From NCBI GenBank assembly GCA_020809705.1, contig CP085825.1:6882001-6946000 (forward strand): 64,000 nt of DNA, in the 5' to 3' direction. The translations under genes and the position numbers were made by a program. Shown one piece after another: positions 12,377 to 23,804 of the stretch. The stretch comes from Calonectria ilicicola. Lineage: Eukaryota; Ascomycota; Sordariomycetes; Hypocreales; Nectriaceae. A model generated the notes under the pieces. It was not told where the DNA came from, searched no databases, and saw only the letters and a list, made by a program, of their open reading frames with translations. Within the stretch, counting starts at the first letter, position 1. Each line of letters begins with the position of its first letter.

Positions 12377-13576
12377 ATGTCGTGGTCGTCAACCCATCGC
12401 GTCTACTTTGAGCTGAGCTGGTCCATCCTCAGCACCATCGGCGTCGCAAACTTCCTCTGCTCTTGTCTCGTCTGCAGCATCACCACCTACTCTCAGATAT
12501 CCGCCGTCCCCATTGTCACCTCCATCGCCGGAGCCGTCGCAAACGGCCTCTGCTACTATGCCTTTTACCAGCCCGACGCCCCAACCACGGGTAAAGCCGT
12601 GGCATCCGCATTCGCCGACATCTTGTGGTTGGTATGCCGCCCCCCGAATCACTTAATATAAGGACCGAATCGATTAACCGTAATCGCCATTAGGTTCAAG
12701 AGGCGGGACTCTCCTTCTACAGCTACATCATCCTTAGCCGCGTGCTGCAACACCTCCGATGGAAGATTTTCGCCGCTTTGTTCTGGTCCATCATGGTCGT
12801 TATTGCTGGTGTGAGAATTGCCATTGCGATCGCCAGAGTCAAATCCATCACCAATGAGGGCGAGACGCTTCAGACATTGATCAACAACCTTCATATCGGT
12901 TACTTTGTCGGCATTGCGCTTGTGGAATGCATTAGCGCCTATTTCTTACTTACAGTTTTCGCCTCTGCCAAGACTACCTCGCTTAAGGCTGCCATCAGAA
13001 CTGGTCTGCTCCGATATCTGATGCGCAGCACTGAAGTGCGCTTGGCGCTTCTCGCAGTAATTGGCGTTGTAAGAGCCATCACATACTCGTTCCAAAACAC
13101 GGCCCAGAGTGCGACAAACGTGGCTAGCCAAGTCGATCGATTTGTGTACACGATGGAGTGCCTATTCCCGATAGTCATGCTGTTAGTCTACCTCCCGTCT
13201 AGCGCGGCTTCGTGGCGTTTGAATCCGCTAACACTTCTTCGACAGAATCGACATGCTTTCCTCCAAATTAGTCTTTAGTGATCAGATGTACCACTCATCG
13301 TCGCTTAGCCACCCTCCGAGCCAAGGCCAACCCAGACAGTACCCGTCCATCTCGAACAAATTGTCGTACCCGATCGGAATGAATGATCGAACGGTAGATA
13401 TCCAGGGTGGCGGTACCAATATTCGTCGAAATAGTTCTCAAGAACGAATGATTGAGGCTGGGGCTGGGGTGCCCGAAAGATCATCTTCTATCGTGGAGTT
13501 GGATGAGATGGATGTTAAGAAGGCGGGCATCAGCAAAACAGTGGATTTCCAAGTCTCTGTAACACATGCGTCGTGA
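12377..13576 (+). CDS. Fungal integral membrane protein, about seven membrane segments
   Basis: Three exons: 12377-12631, 12694-13181, 13246-13576. Introns are 12632-12693 (phase 0, TTAAC branch) and 13182-13245 (GTTAGT donor, CTAAC branch). The 357-residue protein has successive hydrophobic segments: ILSTIGVANFLCSCLVC, IVTSIAGAVANGLCYYAF, IFAALFWSIMVVIAGVRIAI, YFVGIALVECISAYFLLTVF, LALLAVIGVVRAI and CLFPIVMLIDML. Charged conserved loops lie between them (RSTEVRLALL, SFQNTAQSA). The last 110 residues are polar and cytosolic-looking. It resembles a widespread, uncharacterised family of multi-pass proteins in filamentous ascomycetes. No catalytic motif is visible. The substrate or signalling role is unknown. 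Confidence 0.85.
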
Positions 13577-14684
13577 TTTTATATATAATGCGAAGGATAA
13601 ACAGTACTGGAAAAAAATGTATAACAGTTAAATTAAGCCACACAAGCGATTTCTTTAAATACAAACAAACATAACTTAGAAGATGATGGAGAAGGATGGG
13701 GATGACGGAATGATGTCATGATTGCTGGGGTTAAAGACTGTACTTGTAATTTTTCTTTTCTTTTTTTGGTGAATTTATTACCTTATCTTTACACATCTAA
13801 AGATAGTAATGATCTACAAATTTGACCTGTCACTTTGCTTTGTCCCGAGCGTATAAATCCACGCCCATCACTTTATGTGCCCTGTACAGACAACTACCTC
13901 TTCTTTTCTGTGTTCCTATAGTGATAAGATGTTGCTCCATGTATAGAAATATTAGGCAGCGAGATGTCTTACGGGAGACCTCGGGCACCGATGGGGGTTT
14001 GTCTCACAATTGCCCTCATTTTGTGTTGTCTCAACCTAAACCGCATGATTGGCTGGTCGAGTTGGGTTGTAGATAAAGATTCTCCCATGTGACGAAGGGT
14101 TAGGATTTGGAATTTATCATTCACGCCTGGCTTTAAAGGAAATCTTGGAACAAGAAAAAGAATATGTCTTTAGGCAGGTTTTGTAGGTTCTTTTTAAGTT
14201 ATTGTTTCGGTAGGAATGGGGGGCACATGTAAGGGTGATCAATCGGCCTTCCGCGGCCCTCCGAGGCCCCCGCGGGACAAAGCCACAGGAATGCGGGAGA
14301 TGCCAATAAGATTGCTTGACTTTGAACATGGAGCACAGACCGCTTATGATCTACGCTGCAAATGGGAAGCGATTGGGTTGATCGGAGAGTAAAATGTCAT
14401 TCCTTGCATGCTTTCTTCCTCATGACACCCCGCGTTGCTCTCATCAAACCTGATTGCTTCGGGCTCCTCGGGTCAAACACTTGGAATGGCTTGATAGGCG
14501 TTGATTCTTGTTTATGATGGATCGCATCATGGGGAGCAACCGAGAATTTTGAGGCCCAAAAAGCATATATCATTGAGGGCTTCCCTCCACTTTGGACAAT
14601 GCCAGACTCTGCCAGACTCTCATCATCCAGAAAGCTCAAGACCACCACAAATTATACAATCAACGCATCTCCAAAGTACTCAAA
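13577..14684. other. Intergenic region
   Basis: About 1.1 kb between two plus-strand genes. It should hold the 3' end of the membrane protein transcript (AT-rich from 13577) and the promoter of the amine oxidase gene. Open frames are short and unconvincing. No RNA gene or repeat was seen. Confidence 0.5.
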
Positions 14685-16289
14685 ATGGCCACTGCTCCCA
14701 AAAAGTCTGTGGATGTCGTCGTTGTAGGTGCTGGCCTTAGTGGCCTTCGCGCTGCACTCGAGTTCAAGGATGCTGGCCTCTCATACATGGTTTTGGAAGC
14801 CATGGACCGTGTCGGCGGCAGAACACTTTCCGTGCCAACAACTTCTGAGGTCTCTGGCAAGGTCGATATGGGTGCCGCTTGGATCAACGACACTACCCAG
14901 TCCGAGATGTACGCTCTGGCTCAAAAGTTTGGCTTTGATCTGGTGAAACAGCGCACCGAAGGAGACACCCTTTATGAGCTTTCCACAGGAAACTTTACTG
15001 CCCTTCCTTATGATGACCCACCCGCGGTAAGCCATGATTGCCAAGATATGTGGTTGGAACCGTTTGTTTTATCCCGCTGACGCTATTTCTATAGTCTGAC
15101 CTCGAGCAATTGGCAGCTATGGAAGCCATGATGCTCGGCATCAGTCTCACAGTTGAGAGCCTCGATCTACAAAACCCCCACCATTGTCCCGAGGCAGAAG
15201 AACTTGATAAGATGACCGCACTGGACTACGTAAAAGAGACTTATGGAGAGGGCTTGCCTGCCCTGGTAGTTACAGTCTTGACTCGAGCCCTTGTTGGCGC
15301 TGATCCGGATGAGATGAGCGCGCTAAACTTGGTGCAATATTTTAAGACTGCTACTGGAGTGACCAACCTCACATCCGAAAAGCAGGATGGCGGTCAATAT
15401 TTGAGAAATCGCCAAGGTAGGCCTCGCATCAATTTAATAATAGTAGAACTATAATATTGACTAATCAATAGGTAACCAAACATTTGCCCAGCGCTTCGCA
15501 GAAAGCCTCAACCAGAGTTGCCTAAAGCTCTCCACACCCGTGACCAAGATCACACAGGCAGAAAATGGGTGCATTGTTGAGACGGAGAACGGAGACAAGT
15601 ACCATTCTAAAAAGGTCATTGTCTCAGTTCCCACAAATTTGTTTCACAAGATTCAGTTTGAGCCGGCTCTACCCGCCGCGAAGCAGAAGCTCAGCGAATC
15701 AACAATTTGCGGTGGCACCTCCAAGACTGTTCTAGTGTACGATAAGCCCTGGTGGCATGATGCCGGTCTCTCGGGTGCTTTCAATGGAGGGCCCGAGGGA
15801 CCTATTGCTTTCACTCGTGACACTTGTGTTCCTGAGGATGATCAGTACAGCATCACCTGTTTCACCGCCGGTACACCAGGTCGAGAATGGGCCAAGCTGC
15901 CTGCAGAGGAGAGGAAGAATGTTGTCATCAAGCACTTCAACGCTGCATTCGGATCAGTGGTGAAGGATATCCCCGAGCCAATCAGTGTTGTCGAGAAGAT
16001 CTGGCTACATGACCCCTGGACATTGGGTGCTGTAACTACAGTTATGCCTCCCGGTATCTTGACAAGCGACGCTGGCAAGTCCATCCGAGATCCCCATGGG
16101 AGTATTCACTTTGTGGGAACCGAGACTGCCTTTGAGTGGATGGGATACATGGAAGGAGCTGTTCGCTCGGGAATCCGAGGTGCTGAGGAGGTTATTGCGG
16201 AGATTGGTAGTGGAGCGACTTTGTTGGAGCGACTTGGTGTCACCTCCGCCGTCAATGCCATTACTAACCAAGTATCCTTGGCAATCTAG
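14685..16289 (+). CDS. Flavin-containing amine oxidase, MAO-N-like
   Basis: Three exons: 14685-15026, 15095-15416, 15472-16289. Introns are 15027-15094 and 15417-15471. The 493-residue length is close to Aspergillus MAO-N (about 495). The Rossmann FAD motif VVVVGAGLSGLRAA is near residue 10, with the downstream VGGRT at about 45. The C-terminal FAD-binding block GTETAFEWMGYMEGAVRSG is present. The family oxidises amines to imines/aldehydes with release of H2O2. No Cys in the mammalian covalent-FAD context is seen, fitting non-covalent FAD as in MAO-N. The C terminus (VSLAI) lacks the ARL/SKL-type peroxisomal signal that MAO-N carries, so location may differ. The start at 14685 (CAAAATGGCC) gives the expected N terminus; the frame is open further upstream. 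Confidence 0.9.
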
Positions 16290-16812
16290 GATATATAATT
16301 TAATGTGTCAGGCCGGACCTTTGCCAACCATTCAGGCCAGTTCATATAGATGAAAGACATTCAAGGTTTTATAAACAGAATAAATAATTAACGCCGATTT
16401 ACTTAATATTTGGCCCTTTCTTACAGCCCAACGTAGGTTGAAACCAAATAAAGCTAAATGGGAGAAGACCATTAGCTAATACATGCTCCGATAAGAAGAG
16501 GCAAGAGTACTCAATGCGAGAGACTTTGCTTGTGATACAATATGCCTCTCTATCATCAAGCAGAGCGGTTAGCTGATGATGAACATGATTGGATGTGAAC
16601 AAAGGAAGACCTTGATAACACTTTGGCCCTAAATGATGCTCTGCCAATTCCTTCGCATCTTCATCCTAAGCCTCAGTCATGAATCCGCTCGAAGTGATAT
16701 CTAGGTACTTCGTTCGATTCTTGTGATATCGGTTTTGCAAACAAGGGCACTTTCTTCTATTTATTTACGTAAGTGATTGGTATTTTTAACACACACACTT
16801 TCTCTTCCTTAT
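16290..16812. other. Intergenic region between convergent genes
   Basis: About 520 bp of AT-rich 3'-flanking sequence between the amine oxidase (plus) and the FAD oxidase (minus). It should carry both 3' untranslated regions. No feature is recognised. Confidence 0.5.
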
Positions 16813-18393
16813 CTATGCTGCCGGATGCACTCCCTGATAATTCCAGAACACATCATCAGGATCTAAACTGGCCTTGATTCTCTCTAGTCGTTCCAGATTG
16901 CTACCATAATACAATTTCGGTGCCGTTTTAGAATCGATTTCAGCGTCAACATAATTTGCATACATGCCCCATTCGTTATCTTTAGAGTGATTTGTAATGC
17001 TCTCTCTAAATTTTGTGAGTTCAGTAAACCCTTCCGCAGGATATGGTTTATGGAGGAGGGATCGAGACCAAAATTGGATGATGGCCGATTTATCACGATG
17101 CCCATAGGCAGTATCGGACAGTGGAATACTCGACATAACAGAATGTTCACCGCCGATAAACTGCCAAAAGACGATCCACGAATGTTTCTGAACTCCAGTG
17201 AATTTGTTAGGATATAAAGTCGAAAAGAAGGATTCAAGTTGGTCCTCGGAAAGTGAGTTCGTCACCACGTTAGTAGAATAGAAAGGTTCCGGCTGCAAGA
17301 TTATTAGACATATATTGCAGAAAGAAGTTCGGTACATACCTCTTCCTTGGTTGCCTCCAGAGTTTTGGTCGTCGAAAAACGTTTTAAGCTTTCGATCCAT
17401 TCCACTGTTTCAATCGAGGCAAGACGAAAGTTTTCATGTTCCATGAAAGGCCCAAGTACCTGATGGAAGCTGTTTTGATCACCATAGAATACCCCTTCGA
17501 TCGCAGATACAGAGTTGACAATCGTGAATGACAAATTGAGTTCTTTCGGGGCCTTCACCATCAACTCTTGGAGAGATTTCAATCGTTGAAATGCTAAGTC
17601 CTGAGATAGCCTTGATTCAAAAATGAAGGTAGTGACCTGCTTTGGTGCCTTAAAAGTGTTGAACTCGAGCTCAGCAAGAATGCCGAAAGAAGAGCCACCC
17701 CCCCGGATAGCCCAAAACAAATCTTTGTTTTCTGTGGATGAGCAATGGGCGATGGTGCCATTTGCGAGCACAACTGTGGCACCGACCAGCCAGTCTAATG
17801 TTAACCCGTACGTGCGTGTAGCCATGCCGACGCCACCATGCAAAACATGCCCACCAATGCCAACACTACTGCTAGTTAGCGATACTAATTTTTATAATGC
17901 CATATAAACTTGCCTACCTTGGACACTCTCCATGGGCAATAGCCCTCTTTCCCTGATTGAACAGTTGTAAAGCGATGTCACCTACTCTTGCTCCTGGCTG
18001 AATCTTTGCGACTTTGTTCACCAAATTTACCCGATTCATTCGCTCTAATGCAACTAATAGGTGGCCATTCTCACCACCAAGTCCGTGAGCCCCAAAACCA
18101 TGACCGCGGCCTTTGGCAGTCACTCTTAACTTGTGCTTGGCCCCGCATACGACGGCGGCTTGGATTTGGGCAATACTTTCTGCAAGAACAATTACGGTGG
18201 GGTCAGCATGAACTCGGCGGTTGTAGATTACAATGGTTTGATTCCAAAGTGATGAACCGCGCGTGAGGACTGGGATGCTCGCAGCGGATAGACAAGACTC
18301 GATCGTCTTGTGGTGAGTAGAGGGGATTTTGTTGAGAGCCACGATGGTAACGACTGAGAGACCAAGACAGAGGGTCCAGTGGAGGATGTTCAT
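16813..18393 (-). CDS. Secreted FAD-linked oxidase, gluco/chito-oligosaccharide-oxidase-like (AA7 / BBE fold)
   Basis: Three exons on the minus strand: 18393-17918, 17865-17340, 17292-16813. Introns are 17917-17866 (ending CAGTAG, which gives the family's CPxVGIGGH spacing) and 17339-17293. The protein has 493 residues. The start at 18393 places a hydrophobic signal sequence first (MNILHWTLCLGLSVVTIVAL); an upstream in-frame start would bury it. The FAD domain has GRGHGFGAHGLGGENGHL, whose His would bind flavin, and HGECPS, whose Cys would form the second bond, as in glucooligosaccharide oxidase. The sugar-binding/substrate domain and the C-terminal FNYQG-like block (DDVFWNYQGVHPA) follow. 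The family oxidises sugars or small metabolites and makes H2O2. Substrate is unknown. Confidence 0.85.
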
Positions 18394-19382
18394 GGCGGCG
18401 GGACGGCGGATCTGCCGAGGATCTGAGTCGTCTTGCCAAGAAAAAAATGAAGCTTTCATTGTGCAACCAGAAGTGTCACAGTTGGTTGATCGGGGATACG
18501 GTTGTACCAATCCACAATTATCCGAAAGGGAAATTGTACATTTGAAACGGAGAACACATTGTCAGGTTGCTCTGTGGACACCCAGCTGCTTTTAGCTTTG
18601 TCTGAATATCGGGGTATGCTAGTCCAAAAAAGGATCCAAGACATTGATCCTTCTCGCGGCCAACCACAGCGGTTACCGTACAACGCGTTTTCGTGATTCA
18701 GGGAGAAATCCGCAAGAGGACAGCGTGTCTCTCAATCCAGCCGTTGTACCAAGCTACACCACCGTGCCAGCGAAAACCCATCTTGGTGGAATTCTCGGCC
18801 AGTGTTGTGCACTACCGCTCATATTTCACCCCTGATTGCCAGATGCTATTGCACAAAAATCACCCGCTATCTTTGCTGGCAACTAAACAAAGTATACCGG
18901 GGGTGGAAGTAAAAGACAGAAAGAGGAAATCGAATTGTTGAATTTATTTACTGTGGATGAATAGAGCCACAAAGATTAATCTATCTTGGCCGTTACTGGG
19001 CAGTCTTCATCGATGCTCACCTTGTCTTACGTTTTAGCTTGTTGCTTCGAATGTCTCTGGAATGTGATGGCTGTTTAAATGGAATTTATGTTGAGGCTTT
19101 GTTCCGTGCTTCTGGGAATGTTTCAAAGGTTTCTGGGGTGTAACGTCCTTGGATCGGATAGTGGAATTCGAGATCAAGTCTCCGATGATGTTATTGTTGC
19201 GTTGATACACTTGACTTGAAGCTAAATTAAGCTGCGAAATAGATTTATCTCCCGTTGTGGCCTCCAAGTATTTAGAAGTCATCTTGACATCCTCCTTCTA
19301 TTCTCATCATCCTATAATAGCGAGGAATGATTCTAATCTAAGCTATTTCTTTTCATATACTCGCCATATTATAACATTGGCG
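18394..19382. other. Divergent promoter region
   Basis: About 990 bp between two divergently transcribed genes for secreted proteins (FAD oxidase, minus; WSC protein, plus). No gene, RNA or repeat was recognised. Short frames on both strands lack protein-like character. Confidence 0.5.
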
Positions 19383-22300
19383 ATGGGTAAATCATCCAGA
19401 AGATATTCGCTAACATGGCTGGCATTACTATGGGGACTTCCAGTGTTTGGAGCAGCAGATCCATTGTCTGTTCGCACTGACGTATCAAGTACTGACTTAT
19501 TTTTTGCCGGGTTTTCATCAGGTCTCGGCCTGAATTTTCTAGGCACCTCACAAACCGATGAGTCTGGTCAGCTTGGTACATTTAAAAATCTAGCAGCCGG
19601 TATTGGCAAAGGTATCGTACTGTCCACGGGACTGGTTCGTGATGCTCCAGCAGGAGGAAACCCAAACACAAACTTGGGTGGTCCCTCCATTTCTCAGTGG
19701 TGCCCCAACGGTCGCGATTCATTTATCTTCAAGGTTGACTTTACACCTCAAAATAATATTGGCTGGATTGATCTCAAATATGTCTTTGCGACTAGCGAGG
19801 GATCGTAAGTGATTCTTACAGGGCTTTTCATGGAAGGGATATTGACAGATACACAGCGGCGATGCTCCCACGACAGCTTCTCCTGATTTCATGACCATTA
19901 TCCAAAACAATGACAACGTGTTGGTATCGATGAAAGCTACAGACCCAGAATTGAGATTGAGTTCGGAAGATAGTGGATTGGCATACAAAAAGTCATCACC
20001 GGTGATGGACCACCGAGTGTTCTTGACCCCCAATGCTGAAAATCGACTGACCTTTGTCGTCTGTGATGTAGACGATGGGAACCATGACTCGGCACTATTT
20101 GTGAGCGGAGTAGCTGGTATTGCTTCAGAATCTGGAAACAAGCCACAGCGGGACGTGAAGGATTGGGACTATTTTGGCTGCAATGCCAAGGACGTTTCAA
20201 CCGCGGAGTTTACTCTCGGCGGTACCGGCTCAGAAAATTCTCCCTCAACTTGTGCCAAAATATGCCAGGCTCCTGCGATATATTTTGCGCTTCGTGGCGA
20301 GTGAGTGCTATCCCCTGGTAGCGTGTGGTCGTGAAGATGCTAACCCAAATCGGTAGTGAGTGCTGGTGTTCTAGTTCCAATCCTTCCTTGAAATCTACCA
20401 AATTTGTTCATGATAGCCTATGCGGTGTGGGCTGTAGTGGCGCCGGTGAATATTCATGTGGTGGTAACGCTTTACTATCCGAATCTTCAACACAACGACG
20501 AGATAATGAGGCACCTTTCTCGGTTTATAAACTTTTCGGGTCTCCTGACGCTGATCATGTCTTACGTCCTAAAATCCGCATCCCTGCTACTGCCACAGGT
20601 GCTACCACAAATCCTACAACCACAAGTAGCAGTAGTTCTTCTACATCGAGTAGCTCGTCTACATCAAGCAGCTCTTCTTCATCAAGTAGCTCCTCTAGTG
20701 CAGATGTCAGTACTTCCTCGACTAGCTCTTCGGCCTCCTCAACCAGTTCTTCCACATCCGACGTCATTCCCTCAACTACGAGTACCTCTTCTACGTCCAG
20801 CAGCTCCTCTAGTTCGGATATCAGTACTTCCTCAACTAGCTCGTCTGCTTCCTCAACTAGCTCGTCTGCTTCCTCAACCAGCTCGTCTGCTTCTTCAACC
20901 AGCTCGTCTGCTTCTTCAACCAGCTCGTCCACTTCCTCAACGAGCTCTTCTGCCTCTTCAACTAGTTCCTCTTCTTCCTCAACTAGCTCATCCGATTCCT
21001 CAACTAGCTCCTCTGCCTCTTCAACTAGTTCTTCTGCCTCTTCTACCAGCTCTTCCGCTTCTTCAACCAGCACTTCAACTTCGCTTAGCCTTTCGTCGAC
21101 ACCACTAAGTCTTTCCTCAACGTCGTTAAGTCTTTCCTCGACGTCACTAAGTCTCACTTCGACTTCACTTAGTCTTTCTACAACGTCGCTCAGCCTTTCC
21201 ACTTCACTGAGCCTTTCTACCTCGCTGAGCCTCTCTACATCACTGAGTTTGTCTACCTCGCTTAGCCTTTCTACATCGGGTAGCTCTTCTACTACTGGCA
21301 GCACTACGTCCTCTACTTCGACCAATATCCCAACAAGCACTGGAATAACAGCGACGACGGCAGGTGCATCAAGCGATTCGACCTTGACATCACCAACGGT
21401 TACAGCGGGTCCCTCAGTCTCAGTAGCAGGCAACACCGTGGGCAGCTCAACCTCAACATCGCATACTACTACTGCATCAAACGCGCCCCAAGTCAGTGGA
21501 TTCTCATTCAGCGGATGTATTGGTTCCCTTCAGGGCTACCCAGGCTTCAGAGAGGTTGGCAAAGCCGACCTGATGACGCCCGAACTTTGCATTGCTATGG
21601 CGCCAAATGATAATTATGTGGGGTTGAATTTTGAGTTTGTGACCCCATCTACTATGTTGAAGAGTGTATAGACTAAAATTATTCCTAGGACTTGCTATGC
21701 GGGAGGAAGCATCGAACTAACCAGTCTTGTTGCTACCGGCCAGTGTGATATAACTTGCCCCGGAGACCCCACTAGATTCTGTGGTGGGCAAATCACATCT
21801 AGCGGAGGAAAATTCCGCAGAGATGTCCCTTCAAACCTCTTGCTCACTCTCTATACTCGAGATGTCCTGATATCTTCCAGCTCGTCGTCTAGCTCATCAT
21901 CTGGCTCATCACCCGACTCGTCATCCAGTTCGAGTTCGATCACCACGGCCGCCTCTGCATCCGAGGTCGTTGGCCCTGGCACAGTACTCCAGACCATCAC
22001 AGCCCCTGACGGAAGCCCTATTGATACTATTACTTTGACTCAGATGGTGGAAAGTGTCACAGTAACAACTGTTACCTATACAACAGTTCTTTCGGAGAAT
22101 CCTGCCTCTATCATAATAACGGAATACTGTGCCACGCTAACCTATCGGCATTGTCCAATCTGTGCGAATAATGGAATTCCAGTAGTTGCAATGACTACAA
22201 CTGTGATTCCATGTAATGCCTGTGGCAGCCATGGTGAGGATGATATCTGCCTCACAGTTCCAGTCGGAGCAATTGGGGCAATTGCCCATCCAACGGCTGG

Positions 22301-23138
22301 CTATGGTGGCTACTCGGAGTCGCATGGGGCAATGGAAGCAAAACCAGGAGGTTATTATGGAAACGCAGGCGCTCCATATGCAATGCCTACTGGGGTTGGT
22401 GGTAGTGGCGGCGGTTCTCAAACTGGTGCCCAAAGTGGATACTCGGCTGAAGGAGGAGCGTCTTCCCCAGGGACAGTTGCAAACAACGGTGGCTCAACGT
22501 CGAATGGGAATTATGGAACTAGCGGCAACAATGGAGGCTCACAAAATCAACAAGGCCAAAACCCAGGTTCAGGTACCTCATCTGCAGCAGACTCCGGTTC
22601 CAACTCCCAAGGCTCATCCGCTCAAAATGGAGGGGGGCAGTCAGGCACGGGTGCATCCACAGAGGGAACAAATGCTAATTACCAAACCCCAACCTCAAAT
22701 CAGGGTGGATCATCATCGAGCCAAGGCACTTCAGGTGGAAATTCCGGCTCCAGTGGACAGACTTCCGCATCAGGAGGTGAAGGTTCCTCTGGTGTAGGGT
22801 CTAGTTCAGGGTCTACTGATGTAGAGTCCTCTAATGCAGGATCCTCCAGCTCAGGGTCCTCTAATTCGGGGTCCTCTAATTCAGGTTCCTCCACTGCAGA
22901 GGACGGTTGGGTTGCTAGTCATTCTGAAGCTGACGGCTGGTCGAACAACGCCGACACAGACGGAAAAGGCGACTCCAATAACTTGGGTGGATCATCGGCT
23001 TTCACGACATCGACACAATATATCCAGAATACACCAGCAGAAACTTCACCTAGCACCAACGGCTCTCCAAAGCAGATTTCGTCACGAATATGGTCTGTTT
23101 TCACGTTTGCTCTTATGCCTCTCGGTTTCATTGTTTAA
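19383..23138 (+). CDS. GPI-anchored WSC-domain cell-wall protein with choice-of-anchor-L-like N-terminal domain
   Basis: Four exons: 19383-19804, 19857-20300, 20357-21634, 21689-23138, all junctions in phase 2, giving 1,197 residues. After a signal peptide (SLTWLALLWGLPVFGAA) comes a domain with GIGKGIVLSTGLV, DSFIFKVDFTP and YVFATSEGS, the pattern of the bacterial choice-of-anchor L domain. A first WSC domain (YFGCNAKD..., CAKICQAP, ALRGDECWC, CSGAGEYSCGG) is split by intron 2. Then comes a Ser/Thr tract of about 240 residues. A second WSC domain (FSGCIGSLQGYPGF, LNFETCYAGG, CPGDPTRFCGG) is split by intron 3. A Gly/Ser/Asn-rich stalk and a hydrophobic tail (SVFTFALMPLGFIV) fit a GPI signal. 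WSC domains bind glycans. The likely role is wall sensing or surface adhesion. Confidence 0.87.
20620..21300 (+). repeat. Coding Ser/Thr minisatellite inside the WSC protein gene
   Basis: A coding tandem-repeat tract. The first part encodes short SSASSTSS-type units (roughly 15-24 bp). From about 21080 it changes to LSLSSTSLSLS and LSTS units of 15-18 bp. Copies differ mostly at third positions. The tract probably forms an O-mannosylated stalk. The complementary strand is also open, as Glu/Val-rich repeats, but this is only a shadow. Confidence 0.85.
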
Positions 23139-23804
23139 CTGGTAATATGAAACGTCCCCTTTGTCTAACTCAAGGTTGAATGGATGCTTGGGATTTGATG
23201 GAACTCTTCTTTCTCTCTTTTTATGAACACTAGTTTATATTTCTAGCCCTAGTATTAGAACACAAATTTATTTAGATAGATGATCATTTTCTTCGATATG
23301 CAAAGTAACAACTTAACGTAGACTTCTGGCAGCCCTAGTCCAAATTGCATACACCTGAAGTCACACCATTTCGCAGAAGACAGTAGAAGACCCTACAACA
23401 CTTTATGTTAGTTGTGTTCCCTGATGACATCTTGGACTTGACTCAAATGAGGAAGAGGTGCTATGGGAAAATAGCATGAGATTGGCATTGCATTGCACTT
23501 AACTAGTGTCATGCCAGTTTAGGATATTGTAGACATGGTTTGAAAGCGGTAGATAGATTGAGAAATAGTAATATACAAGAGTCTTCCTACGCGCACAAGT
23601 GTATCTTTCTTGGTGTACACTTGAAGCGATTGAGTTAGAACTTTCTGCGAAATATAAATGAGATTCTAAAATTCTGATATCATTTCAAAAACAGAGAAAA
23701 TGAATTCATCATTCTATAAATTGAAACTTGATTATGATTTTTATTTGTGCGCCAATCAAATCATATCTGTAAGCGCAAGAGGACTTATAGCGACACCTTA
23801 TGAA
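23139..23804. other. Intergenic region between convergent genes
   Basis: About 670 bp of AT-rich sequence between the WSC gene (plus) and the regulator gene (minus). It should contain the two 3' untranslated regions. Nothing else is recognised. Confidence 0.5.

Noticed and set aside
20555..21436. Long minus-strand open frame of Val/Glu/Leu-rich repeats (LVEEAEELVEE type)
   Set aside because: It is the exact complement of the Ser/Thr repeat in the WSC gene, whose exons, introns and domains are well supported.
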